63,610 nt of DNA from Lachnospiraceae bacterium NE2001 (GCA_900110635.1 FOEK01000022.1:1-63610); one strand, 5' to 3'; positions 18,133 through 27,926 are shown, numbered from the stretch's first letter. Numbers and translations are program-made. The notes: generated by a model from the sequence alone, not told the origin.

Positions 18133-18170
18133 AACTAAAAAGAGCCTCAAAAAGATGACTCATTTTAGTT
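18133..18170 (-). terminator. AT-rich hairpin after the initiating transferase gene
   Basis: Arms AACTAAAAAGAG and CTCATTTTAGTT pair around a 14-nt loop. On the minus strand it lies just after the stop of the phosphoglycosyltransferase gene. The stem is AT-rich and the following T tract is poor, so it may only reduce read-through into the rest of the operon. Confidence 0.4.
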
Positions 18171-18177
18171 AATAAAC

Positions 18178-19602
18178 TTATACGGAACCCTTTTGACGAA
18201 GAACGGTACCAAAAGTTTTTACTATAATTTTTATATCAAGCCATAATGAAAAATTGCGAATATACTCATTATCAAGACGTACAACCTCCTCAAAATCAGT
18301 TATTTCGGAGCGACCTGATACCTGCCACATACCAGTAAGTCCCGGTTTTATTGCAAGACGACTCAAATGATGCATATCATATTGCATATATTCATCTAAT
18401 GTTGGAGGACGCGTTCCCACAAAAGACATATCACCTTTCAAAATATTCCAAAATTGAGGGAATTCATCAATACTTGTTTTGCGAATAAAATGACCTATTG
18501 GCATAATTCGAGGATCATTTTCCATCTTAAACATAAGCCCTTGCATTTGATTCTGTTCCATAAGGTCTTTCTTTCGTTCTTCAGCATTCATATACATCGA
18601 ACGGAATTTGTACATTTTAAAGGTCTTTCCATTTTTTCCCACACGTTCCTGAGCAAAAAAAGCAGGGCCTGGTGATTGAAGCTTTATTATTGGTGCAAAA
18701 ATAATGTAAAACACCCCTGTAAAAAGGACACCAACTACAGAAACTATAACATCAAACACACGTTTAATAAAGAGTTCTCCTGGCGTGCCAGTACTAATAG
18801 AGGACGAAACCAACGTATAATCACCAACAGTTTCAACAGATACATTTGAAATATCCCCCATTTCCATATTTAAGCCAAAGAACACTGTTATCCCCATTGA
18901 TAAGAAAGTATCCACCATCTTCTTATTATAATAAGATCGCGCTAAAATAAATGCATTATTAATAGCATTTTCTTTTGCAAACTCAAGAATGTTATTCTTA
19001 TCAACCTCCTGTATATCTCTATCCTTCAGTATCCAATTGATTTCATCATTATTATCACTATTCTCATCTAATAATACAACACCAATATAGTTATAAAAGC
19101 CTGTATTATTCTTATCAATAGTTCGTAAAAAATCAGCAAAAGTCTCTCTATATGTTATTATCAATGTATTACTAACACCTTTGCCAACACGGTATCCTTC
19201 TTTAACTTGAAACTTTCTAAATGAACGAAGAAAGGTCATTAATACAACATCAATAACAAAAAATAAGCCAAACAAAATACGTGAATATTCACCACTAATC
19301 TTCAATGCAAAAAACAAGCCAAAAACAAAAAGAGCAATATATCCATTTACTATGATTACATGCCACAACTCACTAAGAAAACCCCTTTTTAATATATTAC
19401 TATGAATACCACTAAAAAGAAGAATCACAATATATACTGCTATTATTTCCAAGCCAATATTTCTATACTTTTCAAAATAATCCAATCTTAAATCAGAATC
19501 AATTCTAATCAAATAGGCTATCGCATACGAAACTACGATTGATAATATATCCAAAAAAATAAAATCAATATGTTTAGTACGAACACTTTTTCTATTCTGC
19601 AA
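18178..19602 (-). CDS. Initiating polyprenyl-phosphate glycosyl-1-phosphate transferase (polyPGT)
   Basis: The 474-residue protein starts repeat-unit synthesis by moving a sugar-1-phosphate from a nucleotide sugar to undecaprenyl phosphate. The N-terminal half has four or five membrane helices and a CoA-binding-like domain (about 140-260). The C-terminal catalytic domain (about 275-474) begins KRVFDVIVSVVGVLFTG and contains GKTFKMYKFRSMYMNAEERK, the Asp-Glu motif in KTSIDEFPQFWNILKGDMS and FVGTRPP, all conserved in WbaP/CpsE enzymes. The start is TTG, chosen because GGAGGG lies five bases upstream and the promoter at 19636-19664 fits. It is the first gene of the module 3 operon. The donor sugar is unknown. 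Confidence 0.9.
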   Translation of the reverse strand: MQNRKSVRTKHIDFIFLDILSIVVSYAIAYLIRIDSDLRLDYFEKYRNIGLEIIAVYIVILLFSGIHSNILKRGFLSELWHVIIVNGYIALFVFGLFFALKISGEYSRILFGLFFVIDVVLMTFLRSFRKFQVKEGYRVGKGVSNTLIITYRETFADFLRTIDKNNTGFYNYIGVVLLDENSDNNDEINWILKDRDIQEVDKNNILEFAKENAINNAFILARSYYNKKMVDTFLSMGITVFFGLNMEMGDISNVSVETVGDYTLVSSSISTGTPGELFIKRVFDVIVSVVGVLFTGVFYIIFAPIIKLQSPGPAFFAQERVGKNGKTFKMYKFRSMYMNAEERKKDLMEQNQMQGLMFKMENDPRIMPIGHFIRKTSIDEFPQFWNILKGDMSFVGTRPPTLDEYMQYDMHHLSRLAIKPGLTGMWQVSGRSEITDFEEVVRLDNEYIRNFSLWLDIKIIVKTFGTVLRQKGSV

Positions 19603-19635
19603 AATGTCCCTCCATACTCATTTGTACTCTAATTT

Positions 19636-19664
19636 ATTATAATCATAAACTACCAAATAAGCAA
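19636..19664 (-). promoter_or_regulatory. Sigma-A promoter for the minus-strand module 3 operon
   Basis: On the minus strand, TTGCTT (19659-19664) and TATAAT (19636-19641) are separated by exactly 17 bases, about 35 nt upstream of the TTG start of the initiating transferase. It is back to back with the plus-strand promoter, so both genes could share control. Confidence 0.7.
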
Positions 19665-19682
19665 TTATTCTTTTCTAAATTA

Positions 19683-19711
19683 TTGCAATTCGAATCATTA
19701 TAAGTTAAAAT
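19683..19711 (+). promoter_or_regulatory. Sigma-A promoter for the Wzz-like gene
   Basis: TTGCAA (19683-19688) and TAAAAT (19706-19711) are 17 bases apart, about 30 nt upstream of the plus-strand ATG at 19743, which has GGAGG (19732-19736) at good spacing. The two divergent promoters leave only about 18 nt between their -35 boxes. Confidence 0.65.
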
Positions 19712-19742
19712 ACCGAGGTATGGATATATACGGAGGTTCATC

Positions 19743-21290
19743 ATGGAAAACACCGAAGAAATGGAAGTAAATATAAACATTTTAAGTTTATTATATAGAG
19801 TATTAAAGCGTTGGAGATTACTTATCATTTGTATGATAATTGGCGGAGTCACCTTTAATACTCTATTTTATATTAAGAGTAAAAAAAGAGCCGATAATGT
19901 TCAGCATACCATTGAGGAATATAATGAAAAGCTAGAGTCTGGTGTATATGATGATAACGGCAACACTATTATGAGTCTTCCAGACTTTGAGAAAAACCTA
20001 ACGAATCGACAAATTAGCGAAGTAAATAACCTTGTAAGTACATATAAAATGTACCAGGGCCCTTATTCTAATACTGTTGAATATATTAACAGTTCAATAC
20101 TTATGCAAATTGATCCTAAAGCTGCCCCCACTTACATCATTCAATATTCTATAGATACTCATTACTCTGTAGAATACCCCGAAATAAACAAACGCGATTA
20201 TACACAAGATATACTTAACTCAATATCAAATTTTCTTCTCACTAGTGATACTTTCAAAGATATATCTGACAAACTAAGTAATGAAGAAACAACTGTTGAA
20301 TCGACTTATATTCAAGAATTGATATCTACTGGAATAAACAATGATATCTTTATCATCACTGTTCACGGTCGAACAAAACAAGAATGCGAAATAATAACAG
20401 ACACAATAAAAGATCAGATGCCGGATATCTTCAAAAAATTAAAGGGATTGTATGTTGACTTTGACTATACATTACTTAGTGAAAATTATTATGAAACATA
20501 TGATAGAGTCATTCAATCCGCACAACAATCTAAAGCTGACGAACTAAACAATATATATAAAACTACTCAGGGATTGATACAAAACCTCACTGATGATCAG
20601 AAATCCTACTTTTATGCGTTACTAAATAACGAAAATACAATCTCCGTTGAACTACCAGTAGAGGCAGATAGTAATGAAGAAGATATCGATCCCAGTACTC
20701 TTGAAATTCCTAGTGTTCGAAGATTCAGTTTGAAATATACCATAGTAGGTTTGTTTTTAGGTCTATTTGTTTCATTTGTTATGATAATTGTTATAACTCT
20801 TTTGAATGGTCGAATAATTGATCCTGATGTTATGGAAATATGTTTTGGCATCTCGCAACTAGGTGTTTGGAGAGTATCAAAACAACCCAAAGGGGTCTTT
20901 GCTTGGTTAGATAAACTTCTCATTAGATTGCTAGATAGCAGGGGGGAATACAACAACACTAATGATGGATTTAATCGAATCATTACAGACATTTCTCTAT
21001 CATCATCGCTCAATGAATGGAATACCATCTATGTTGCGACAACATCAAAAAAATCCCAGACTATCGATGTTATGTCGTTACTAGCCGATGAATTACAGAA
21101 AAAAAATATGTGTGTAAAGTTTGGAAATTCATTATACAGTGCTTCAAGCTCTCTAGAATTTTTAATAGAATCAGACGCTGTAGTTATAGTAGAACAGACT
21201 GATATTTCTAGGTTATCAGAAGTTAGAACCGAATATAATCTTTGTAACAGATATAATCTTCCAATCATAGGATATGTTACATTAAAATAA
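19743..21290 (+). CDS. Wzz/CpsC-like chain-length protein with a degenerate kinase-like tail
   Basis: The 515-residue protein controls polymer length in Wzy-type systems. One membrane helix is near residues 31-48 (LLIICMIIGGVTFNTLFYI) and a second near 335-358 (KYTIVGLFLGLFVSFVMIIV), with a long, partly coiled outside region between them: the Wzz layout. The C-terminal 90 residues (from WNTIYVATTSKK) resemble the bacterial tyrosine kinase domain usually fused to or paired with Wzz (ADxVVIV..., IGYVTLK at the end), but the P-loop Gly-Lys-Ser/Thr is replaced by TSKKSQT, so it should not bind ATP normally. No kinase or phosphatase gene is nearby. It is the only plus-strand gene and has its own promoter and terminator. 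Confidence 0.8.
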   Translation: MENTEEMEVNINILSLLYRVLKRWRLLIICMIIGGVTFNTLFYIKSKKRADNVQHTIEEYNEKLESGVYDDNGNTIMSLPDFEKNLTNRQISEVNNLVSTYKMYQGPYSNTVEYINSSILMQIDPKAAPTYIIQYSIDTHYSVEYPEINKRDYTQDILNSISNFLLTSDTFKDISDKLSNEETTVESTYIQELISTGINNDIFIITVHGRTKQECEIITDTIKDQMPDIFKKLKGLYVDFDYTLLSENYYETYDRVIQSAQQSKADELNNIYKTTQGLIQNLTDDQKSYFYALLNNENTISVELPVEADSNEEDIDPSTLEIPSVRRFSLKYTIVGLFLGLFVSFVMIIVITLLNGRIIDPDVMEICFGISQLGVWRVSKQPKGVFAWLDKLLIRLLDSRGEYNNTNDGFNRIITDISLSSSLNEWNTIYVATTSKKSQTIDVMSLLADELQKKNMCVKFGNSLYSASSSLEFLIESDAVVIVEQTDISRLSEVRTEYNLCNRYNLPIIGYVTLK

Positions 21291-21294
21291 AAAA

Positions 21295-21323
21295 GTATGC
21301 CCACCTATAATAGGTGGGTATAC
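21295..21323. terminator. Bidirectional intrinsic terminator
   Basis: Arms GTATGCCCACCTA and TAGGTGGGTATAC pair with one G-T wobble around a 3-nt loop, with A tract on the left and T tract on the right. It serves both the plus-strand Wzz-like gene ending at 21290 and the minus-strand module 2 operon ending at 21336. Confidence 0.88.
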
Positions 21324-21335
21324 TTTTTTAATTTC

Positions 21336-22298
21336 TTAATTTCTTACCTTTATTACAGTAGCATTTCCTAAAACATGACATCTTCCTAATGACGCTGGCA
21401 AAAAAACACAATCTCCTTTCGCAAACCTAAGTGGTCTCCTTGAAGAGTTTGTTTCTATACCCCCAAATCCGTCTATACAAAGCAAAACTTGATACGAATC
21501 ATCTGTTACAGAAAAAGAAAATCCCATTGAAACCTGGATTCTTTCAACTTCAAAATATTTACATCTGCAAAGGATTTCCCTTGAACATCCTGGATAATAG
21601 CGAATAAACTTAGGGGCTTGTTTAATATCATCGCTTGCTTTTAGATTAGCTACCTCTATAGCCTTCTCAATGTGTAATTCACGTTTTTTTCCATCTTTTC
21701 CAATTCTATCATAATCATAAACTCGATATGTTACATTTGAGTTTTCTTGAATTTCAGCAACAAGTATACCCGCCCCAATAGCATGAACAGTTCCAGGTGG
21801 AATAAAAAAAGTATCCCCTTTCTTAACCTTTACTTTTTGCAAATGCTTAGATAAATCTCCAGCTTGAACAGCACTTCTAAGTTGATAAGGTGTAATATCA
21901 TGAGCAAAACCATACACCAATTCAGCCCCCGGTTTTGCATCTAGAACATACCACATCTCCGTCTTTCCATTTTGCCTTTCATATTTCCGAGCATATTCAT
22001 CATTCGGATGCACTTGAACAGATAAATCCTTTTCAGCATCTATAAACTTTACAAGAATAGGAAGTTCCTTTCCAACCTTATTGCCCAACCATCTTGGATT
22101 TTTCTGCAATAACTCCATTAGCGTTTTTCCAGAATACTCTCCATTAGCCACTACACTAGGACCGTCAGGATGAATAGAACACTCCCATGTTTCTGCTAAT
22201 GGGGTTATATGTATATCCTTTCTATACTCTGTTTTTAAACGTTCGCCTCCCCAAAGATAATCCTTCCCAGTCGGGTTAAGAAGTAATGGTTCCATCAT
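21336..22298 (-). CDS. manA: Mannose-6-phosphate isomerase, class I (copy 2)
   Basis: The 320-residue protein is closely similar to the copy at 367-1326 along its whole length: NPTGKDYLWGG, ETWECSIHPDG, LSVQVHPNDEYA, PGTVHAIGAGI and the FAKGDCVFLPA cupin end are all kept, so it should be active. The start at 22298 is preferred over an in-frame TTG at 22310 because GGAG stands six bases before ATGATG. It is the last gene of the module 2 operon, followed by the bidirectional terminator. Its upstream neighbour is a broken manC, so this copy now depends on manC at 1351-2664. Confidence 0.92.
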   Translation of the reverse strand: MMEPLLLNPTGKDYLWGGERLKTEYRKDIHITPLAETWECSIHPDGPSVVANGEYSGKTLMELLQKNPRWLGNKVGKELPILVKFIDAEKDLSVQVHPNDEYARKYERQNGKTEMWYVLDAKPGAELVYGFAHDITPYQLRSAVQAGDLSKHLQKVKVKKGDTFFIPPGTVHAIGAGILVAEIQENSNVTYRVYDYDRIGKDGKKRELHIEKAIEVANLKASDDIKQAPKFIRYYPGCSREILCRCKYFEVERIQVSMGFSFSVTDDSYQVLLCIDGFGGIETNSSRRPLRFAKGDCVFLPASLGRCHVLGNATVIKVRN

Positions 22299-22325
22299 CA
22301 ACATCTCCAATTATTAATTTTTCTA

Positions 22326-22913
22326 TCACAACGGAAAAATCCGTTTATCTTCCAAGCTTATTTCCTCACCAATTTGAACGTCAATCACGTCCATATCTGT
22401 ATCTAATATCATAATATGAACACAACCAGCTGCTATTGTCACCATATTTTCTGATATTACAACCTGTTCCATACCATCAATTATAGTCCTTCCCTGACCT
22501 AAAATCACAAGCCAAACTTCATCACGAAGTTCAAGTGAGTGGTAGGATATAAAACTACCAGCCTTAATGTTTACCTTTGCTGTTCGCTATTCAGGTTAAT
22601 CATCAATAACAATATCCTTAAGCTCATCTACTAGGTAAGCTGCAGCAAGAACAATGGCAGGAAATGTATCTCATATAGATACCTTTTTTCTAAAACTGAT
22701 TAAACATTTCACTCGTTTGGAATTTACTCGTAGCTATAGTTATGTTTTCCCCCTATCAACAGTTCTTTTATTTGCCAAAGCACTCTTTTCACCATAAAAT
22801 CATAGCGCCCCCTCAGAATCCTTGAACAATTGAATAAAAATGCTTAATTCTTATGTCATTTGATAACGGCTATAATCTTTTTCAAAACCACCAGATAACA
22901 AAATAATAATCAT
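22326..22913 (-). pseudogene. manC: Decayed manC (mannose-1-phosphate guanylyltransferase) copy
   Basis: Pieces of the protein at 1351-2664 can be followed in changing frames: the start (IILLSGG from 22913), then FIQLFKDSEG, an ITIATS-like piece, DTFPAIVLAAAYLVDEL, and after a jump the cupin end (KAGSFISYHSLELRDEVW..., GQGRTIIDGMEQVV) to a normal stop at 22326. About 250 central residues are deleted, and frameshifts and stops break the rest. The P-loop-like nucleotide-binding motif is also damaged. A short intact ORF of 60 residues at 22326-22508 is only the relic of the cupin domain. Order and direction match the intact manC-manA pair. Confidence 0.9.
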
Positions 22914-23031
22914 ATATTTTTCATTCTTTCATTATCAATAATCTATAATTGCAGTACAAAGAATACACATTAACACTATTTGAATTCCAAGCAATTTAGT
23001 CAGCTCACTACTCCCCATTAATATAGCCATA

Positions 23032-24975
23032 TTAGTTGTTATTTTTATAAAAGTTCCACACAGTCTCTCTATACGCCTCTGGCAAACCTATATCGAACGA
23101 TTTTCCATCTGGAACAAATGCATACAATCCATGCTTTTCTCTAACAGCATCTAATGCAGAAGTTAAACCATATTCATTCCCTTCCGATGTTTTTTCTTCT
23201 TGCTTAATCTGTTTATCCAGTTCCAAATACACATCCGGTGTAAGAACATATTGACCAAAAGTTGCGTAATACCTGATACAATTCTTCTTATCACGAACGC
23301 CCAAAAAACTCTTGGCATAATCAGGCGTCGGTTTTTCAACAAATTTATCCACTTTCATCAGAGCTTCAACACTACCATCCCACACGCCATGTAAGATACC
23401 ATAATGTACCACATTATCCAAAGTTATTTCTTTTATTCCAACCAAAGTTTTTCCACAGGCTTTATAGGCATCAATAATCTGTGTGCAGCAATTATAAATT
23501 GAATTAGAAGAATAAACAAAGTCACCTAATAGCAAAAGAATCGGTTCGTTATCAGCAAACTGTCTTGTTAACCATACTGCATGTCCAAAGCCAAGTCTTT
23601 CCCTCTGTTTTACAAAAGAAATATTCCGACGCATTTTTAATATACGTTCTTCTAAACTAATCATATCTTCCGAAAGACTATCAAAATGTTCCCTAGATAA
23701 TGGACCGAAAAAACGTTCAAATTCCTCTTGTTCGTCTTCACCAATAACAAGACAAATATCCTCTATACCAGCATCCAACAACTGTTCCAGCATAATCATA
23801 AGCGCCGGTTTCAGCACTCCATCCTTATCCAATAAAGGCATAAAACATTTACGAACTATTTTTGTAGCTGGAAAAACGCGAGTGCCAAATCCAGCCAAAG
23901 GTATAATCGCTTTTTTAATAGATTGACTGGGTTTTAATGTAAGTGCGAAAGATTGCATTCCACGTTGTTTATATAGGTAATCCTGCAATAATTTCGCCTC
24001 ATTTTTTCCTTTAGCTAAAAACTGAACAGTTCCATCACCTTGCGATCCAACACCTTTTCCGCCATATATATAAGGTTTTACTAAGGGGTCATTTAAAACA
24101 GAATGAAGTATCGGCGCCTTAAGTTCAGAACATGCAGGAGCCACCTTTTCATCAAAAATCTTTTGAGCATAAATCATTAGTTTTCCAAGCCCCTCAGCAT
24201 CTCCACTTTCTAAAAAGGCAATTGCATTATTAATTATCCTTTGATTATCGATTCCCAAAGCTTCTTGTACGTTTTTATCCATTTTATTTCTTGCAAACGG
24301 ATATGCTTTGCTTAAATCTGATAATATCTTTATTGTATCCTTAGTAGCCATAAGATCAGCAATAACCCAATAGAATGTTGAACCAACCCTCAATTCTCTC
24401 GTTTTGATTTTATCTTCATCAAAGTACATTAATATAGGTTTATTTCCATATGCACAAGCCTGATCTAACCTCCCACATCTGGATGGAGTACACGATTCTC
24501 CTTGAAACGCTACGTTCATCTCCTCTTTAGTATTCATATTCAAATTGTATAACTGATTAAATGCTCTAGCTACTAGTACACAAATAGCTGCAGAAGATGC
24601 CAAACCTCTTTTTTGTGGTAAATCCCTTTTTAATATTGTGATTTTTGCACCACCCACATTATAATTATCACATATAAATGACACAACACCTGCAACATAA
24701 GAAAAATAATCTCCTTGCTCAGCAATACATAAGAGTTTTTCTGAATCCATATCACATTCCCAGTGTTCTTTAGGTAAATCTGGTGCAGTATTCATAATAA
24801 AACGCTCATTTTTTTCTGCAACCGCATATATTCCTTGTTCAGTTCCAGATACGATTGCCGCTCCTCTTGCAATATTTGAATTTACCGAACGATACATTCC
24901 CGCCCAATCAGAGTGTTCACCAAATAAGCATAGTCTTCCTCGTACAAATAAGTTAATCGGTCCATTATCTTTCAT
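23032..24975 (-). CDS. GHMP sugar kinase-nucleotidyltransferase fusion
   Basis: The 647-residue protein joins two enzymes. Residues 1-345 are a GHMP kinase: RGRLCLFGEHSDWAG resembles the galactokinase-type substrate motif, LPQKRGLASSAAICVL is the ATP loop, and GGKGVGSQGDGTVQFL near 310 is motif 3. Residues 350-647 are a GalU-like nucleotidyltransferase: KKAIIPLAGFGTRVFPATK, KCFMPLLDKDGVLKPAL, GDFVYSS, FVEKPTPDYAKS. Together they could turn a free sugar into sugar-1-phosphate and then a nucleotide sugar in one polypeptide, similar in idea to the Bacteroides fucokinase/GDP-fucose pyrophosphorylase Fkp but with the domains in the opposite order and different families. Sugar and nucleotide are unknown; GalU similarity suggests UTP. 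It is 6 nt from a GT2 gene. Confidence 0.82.
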   Translation of the reverse strand: MKDNGPINLFVRGRLCLFGEHSDWAGMYRSVNSNIARGAAIVSGTEQGIYAVAEKNERFIMNTAPDLPKEHWECDMDSEKLLCIAEQGDYFSYVAGVVSFICDNYNVGGAKITILKRDLPQKRGLASSAAICVLVARAFNQLYNLNMNTKEEMNVAFQGESCTPSRCGRLDQACAYGNKPILMYFDEDKIKTRELRVGSTFYWVIADLMATKDTIKILSDLSKAYPFARNKMDKNVQEALGIDNQRIINNAIAFLESGDAEGLGKLMIYAQKIFDEKVAPACSELKAPILHSVLNDPLVKPYIYGGKGVGSQGDGTVQFLAKGKNEAKLLQDYLYKQRGMQSFALTLKPSQSIKKAIIPLAGFGTRVFPATKIVRKCFMPLLDKDGVLKPALMIMLEQLLDAGIEDICLVIGEDEQEEFERFFGPLSREHFDSLSEDMISLEERILKMRRNISFVKQRERLGFGHAVWLTRQFADNEPILLLLGDFVYSSNSIYNCCTQIIDAYKACGKTLVGIKEITLDNVVHYGILHGVWDGSVEALMKVDKFVEKPTPDYAKSFLGVRDKKNCIRYYATFGQYVLTPDVYLELDKQIKQEEKTSEGNEYGLTSALDAVREKHGLYAFVPDGKSFDIGLPEAYRETVWNFYKNNN

Positions 24976-24981
24976 AAAATC

Positions 24982-25680
24982 CTATCCTCTTCTATATTTC
25001 CATATACAATATATTGCCCGAACCCCATCTTTAAAACCTATTTTTTTTCCTTCTTCATTAGTTCTTGGATAATATGAAATAGGAACCTCTTTTACTCTAA
25101 CACCATTCATTCTTGATATTTTAGCCGTTATCTCAGGTTCAAATCCAAATCTATTTTCTTTAATGTCCACAGCTTGAATAATTTCCCTTTTAAAACATTT
25201 ATAGCAAGTTTCCATATCCGTCAATTGAAGATGTGTAAACAGATTTGAAAACATTGTAAGCCCTTTATTTGCTAATCTATTTATTCTATATCCTTTTGCA
25301 GGTTGGTCAAGAAATCTAGATCCATAACACACTTCACACTTACCAGTAATTATCGGATCTACGACAAGTGAATACTCATTGGGATCATATTCCAAATCTG
25401 CATCTTGAATTATAACTATATCACCCGATGCGTATTTAATTCCAGTTCTAAGAGCGCCACCTTTTCCTGTATTCACCTTATGATGAATCACTTTACTAAC
25501 TAACGGAGCAATCTCTTTATCAAGTAACTCACTAGTTCCATCTGTACTTTTATCATCCACAATAATAACTTCTTTATTCTTAATCGGCGAAGAAATTACT
25601 CTTTCAACAATAGTTTTTATACTATCTATTTCATTGTAACAAGGGATAACAACAGATAATGTTATATTCTTATTTTTCAT
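24982..25680 (-). CDS. GT2 glycosyltransferase, polyprenyl-phosphate sugar synthase-like
   Basis: A 232-residue single GT2 domain: [30 protein letters not shown], the metal site [12 protein letters not shown] near residue 92, CYGSRFLD and [11 protein letters not shown]. These are DPM1-like features, with the [12 protein letters not shown] acceptor-side segment typical of polyprenyl-phosphate glucose or mannose synthases. The neighbours are a polytopic protein upstream (26 nt) that could use the lipid-linked sugar, and the sugar kinase/nucleotidyltransferase downstream (6 nt) that could make its donor. That pairing is inference from context. Confidence 0.83.
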   Translation of the reverse strand: MKNKNITLSVVIPCYNEIDSIKTIVERVISSPIKNKEVIIVDDKSTDGTSELLDKEIAPLVSKVIHHKVNTGKGGALRTGIKYASGDIVIIQDADLEYDPNEYSLVVDPIITGKCEVCYGSRFLDQPAKGYRINRLANKGLTMFSNLFTHLQLTDMETCYKCFKREIIQAVDIKENRFGFEPEITAKISRMNGVRVKEVPISYYPRTNEEGKKIGFKDGVRAIYCIWKYRRG

Positions 25681-25705
25681 TCTTTCACTCTAACACTTCA
25701 TTAAT

Positions 25706-27703
25706 TTACTGTACATCAATACTCTCAGAATATATAATTATTGAATCTCCAAAATAATCGACAGGATTTTCAATTAGTATTTCTAATTTTGATATGTTCA
25801 CATCTGTACCAAATGAAAAAACAACTTTATTGTTTGTGTATTCATCATACATCGGAGTTAATTCCAAGCCATCTAAAACACTGTATACACGTATTCTTGA
25901 TTGAGTTAATCCATAACCATCAATTGTCACTTTACAAACTGAATCAGCCGGAATACTCATATATGGTCCAAAGGATTTTCCACCATCCATTATTTCACGT
26001 TTATTATTCTCAGTCTTACATCCTATGCTCCATTCCTCACACATAAATAAATACGAAAATCCTTGTTCAAACAACACCTCTTCCCAATCTTCTATAGGAT
26101 AGGTGAGAATAACAAAATTTTTAACCTCATACTTATCCACGCATAACTCCAGCAAACGGCCATTCATTGAATTAACAATATCATTATATTGATCTTCTTG
26201 TAATAAAAGAAAAAAATAATCTATATCTAATCCATCCCTTTCAAACCAAGCAATTTCACTTTGGTAATATTGAGGAGTAATTGTACCATTCTGAATATCT
26301 ACTGATCTTATCTTTATATTATTCGATGATTCTACCGTATAGTAATTCGAATTCCAATATGTTGCAAATCCATAACATAAATCTTTTTCCATCAAAAAAT
26401 CTAATAAATAATTATCTCTGTCCCATTGGGCATTAGTATCAAGCAAACCAACAAAAAGACTTAGTATTATAGCACCTCCAGCAATAAACCTTAACCTATT
26501 TAGTTGATTTAATATACTACCAGAATACTTTATGAATAACATCGTTATTAACAAAAAATCAACTAAAACAGCATTGAATAATAATCTTTGTTCTATTTTT
26601 CCATCGAGAAACTCTTCTCCTCCACGAAAAAAAACAAATTGCAAGATACAAACAAGAAAAACAAAAAAACAAGAAATAAATACAATTATTTCAATGCTAT
26701 TCAATCGCCTATAAAGCATAAGTAAAAAACATACAATAGGAACACAAGCAGCTACTAATGCAATAAACACACACAACAACACTTCTATCCCCTGAATGCT
26801 TAATACATTTTTTCCCGTAGGATCATTCCTTACAAAAATCCAAAGCCAATCTCTTACAATATTTCTTACATTTTCAATCCACGAAGATATACTTTGAAAG
26901 GTAAAACTCCCACTTTTTTCTATATACCCCGATTCATTTATTCCTATCATAGAAATATAATTAATTAGCAAACCACAAACAGAAGAAAAACTCATAATCA
27001 CTATTATTTGTTTAATTATTCTTTTATTAGAGGAAAAAAAGAAGAATGCGATAAGTAAAGAACATATTATTGGTATCGAAGATAAAATCATCTGAATGAA
27101 TCCATTTGCCCCACTCCACAACGAATAAAAAATCAACAAAACCCAGTTTTTCTTTTCGTATCGTTCTAAAAGAAGCATTATTACCATTGATATTATACCA
27201 ACAAAGCATATATGTCCTAATTGATAGTATAATAAATGATGGAATTGATTATCGCCAACTTGCGATCTATAACCCAATAAAACAAGAATCATCGCCATGG
27301 ATAACTGAAAAATCAAAGAAAACCTATCGTTACCTTGGTTTTCATTTTGCGTATTAAACAGAATAATCAATGATTGAATAAAAAAGAAAAAAGTAATAAT
27401 TAGAAAAATATAGAACAGTAACATTCCAAATCCATTTGAAATCTGACTAACTCCAAAAACAGCCACAAAAGGAAGAATAAACAGATTGCCTCCAAACGGA
27501 ATAGCATACGGATAAACAAAATCCGGACTAAGTAATTTCCCAGACTTTATCGAAGAATCCGCCCAAAGGACTCCCTCAACTAAATCTGAATCACTTGCCG
27601 GAACAAAACAAAATATACCAAATAGAATAATAATTAATAATGAACAACATAAAACAATAACATAATATATGTTTTTATTATTTATCATCTTAAATATCTT
27701 CAT
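25706..27703 (-). CDS. Polytopic membrane protein, GT-C-like, unknown specificity
   Basis: A 665-residue protein with about eleven hydrophobic segments in the first 430 residues. The first loop contains VPASDSDLVEGVLWADSSIKSG, with paired acidic residues just after the first helix as in GT-C glycosyltransferases. The C-terminal 230 residues are hydrophilic and beta-rich (outside domain). No named family recognised. The base composition is strongly AT-rich compared with the polytopic genes of module 1. It is likely to work with the DPM1-like gene just downstream. A candidate promoter lies 220 nt upstream. Confidence 0.55.
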   Translation of the reverse strand: MKIFKMINNKNIYYVIVLCCSLLIIILFGIFCFVPASDSDLVEGVLWADSSIKSGKLLSPDFVYPYAIPFGGNLFILPFVAVFGVSQISNGFGMLLFYIFLIITFFFFIQSLIILFNTQNENQGNDRFSLIFQLSMAMILVLLGYRSQVGDNQFHHLLYYQLGHICFVGIISMVIMLLLERYEKKNWVLLIFYSLWSGANGFIQMILSSIPIICSLLIAFFFFSSNKRIIKQIIVIMSFSSVCGLLINYISMIGINESGYIEKSGSFTFQSISSWIENVRNIVRDWLWIFVRNDPTGKNVLSIQGIEVLLCVFIALVAACVPIVCFLLMLYRRLNSIEIIVFISCFFVFLVCILQFVFFRGGEEFLDGKIEQRLLFNAVLVDFLLITMLFIKYSGSILNQLNRLRFIAGGAIILSLFVGLLDTNAQWDRDNYLLDFLMEKDLCYGFATYWNSNYYTVESSNNIKIRSVDIQNGTITPQYYQSEIAWFERDGLDIDYFFLLLQEDQYNDIVNSMNGRLLELCVDKYEVKNFVILTYPIEDWEEVLFEQGFSYLFMCEEWSIGCKTENNKREIMDGGKSFGPYMSIPADSVCKVTIDGYGLTQSRIRVYSVLDGLELTPMYDEYTNNKVVFSFGTDVNISKLEILIENPVDYFGDSIIIYSESIDVQ

Positions 27704-27926
27704 TCACTACAAAAATCCAATTATTATTAACTAATTGGATCATTTTCCTTTCCCACAACTATCGTAAGATCACTTATTTTGACATCAACCAATATAGAAT
27801 CCATACTGTGGATATATATCTTTTTTCTGCTTTTCTAGTATGAAACAAATCAAACCACATCATTTTGTCAATTATTATGTGATCCCATTCTCAGATTTGG
27901 CTTATAAAAAATTGACTTTTTCTCGC

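Noticed and set aside
22326-22508. A separate small cupin gene
   Set aside because: It is the relic C-terminus of the broken manC; the N-terminal relics lie upstream in the right order.
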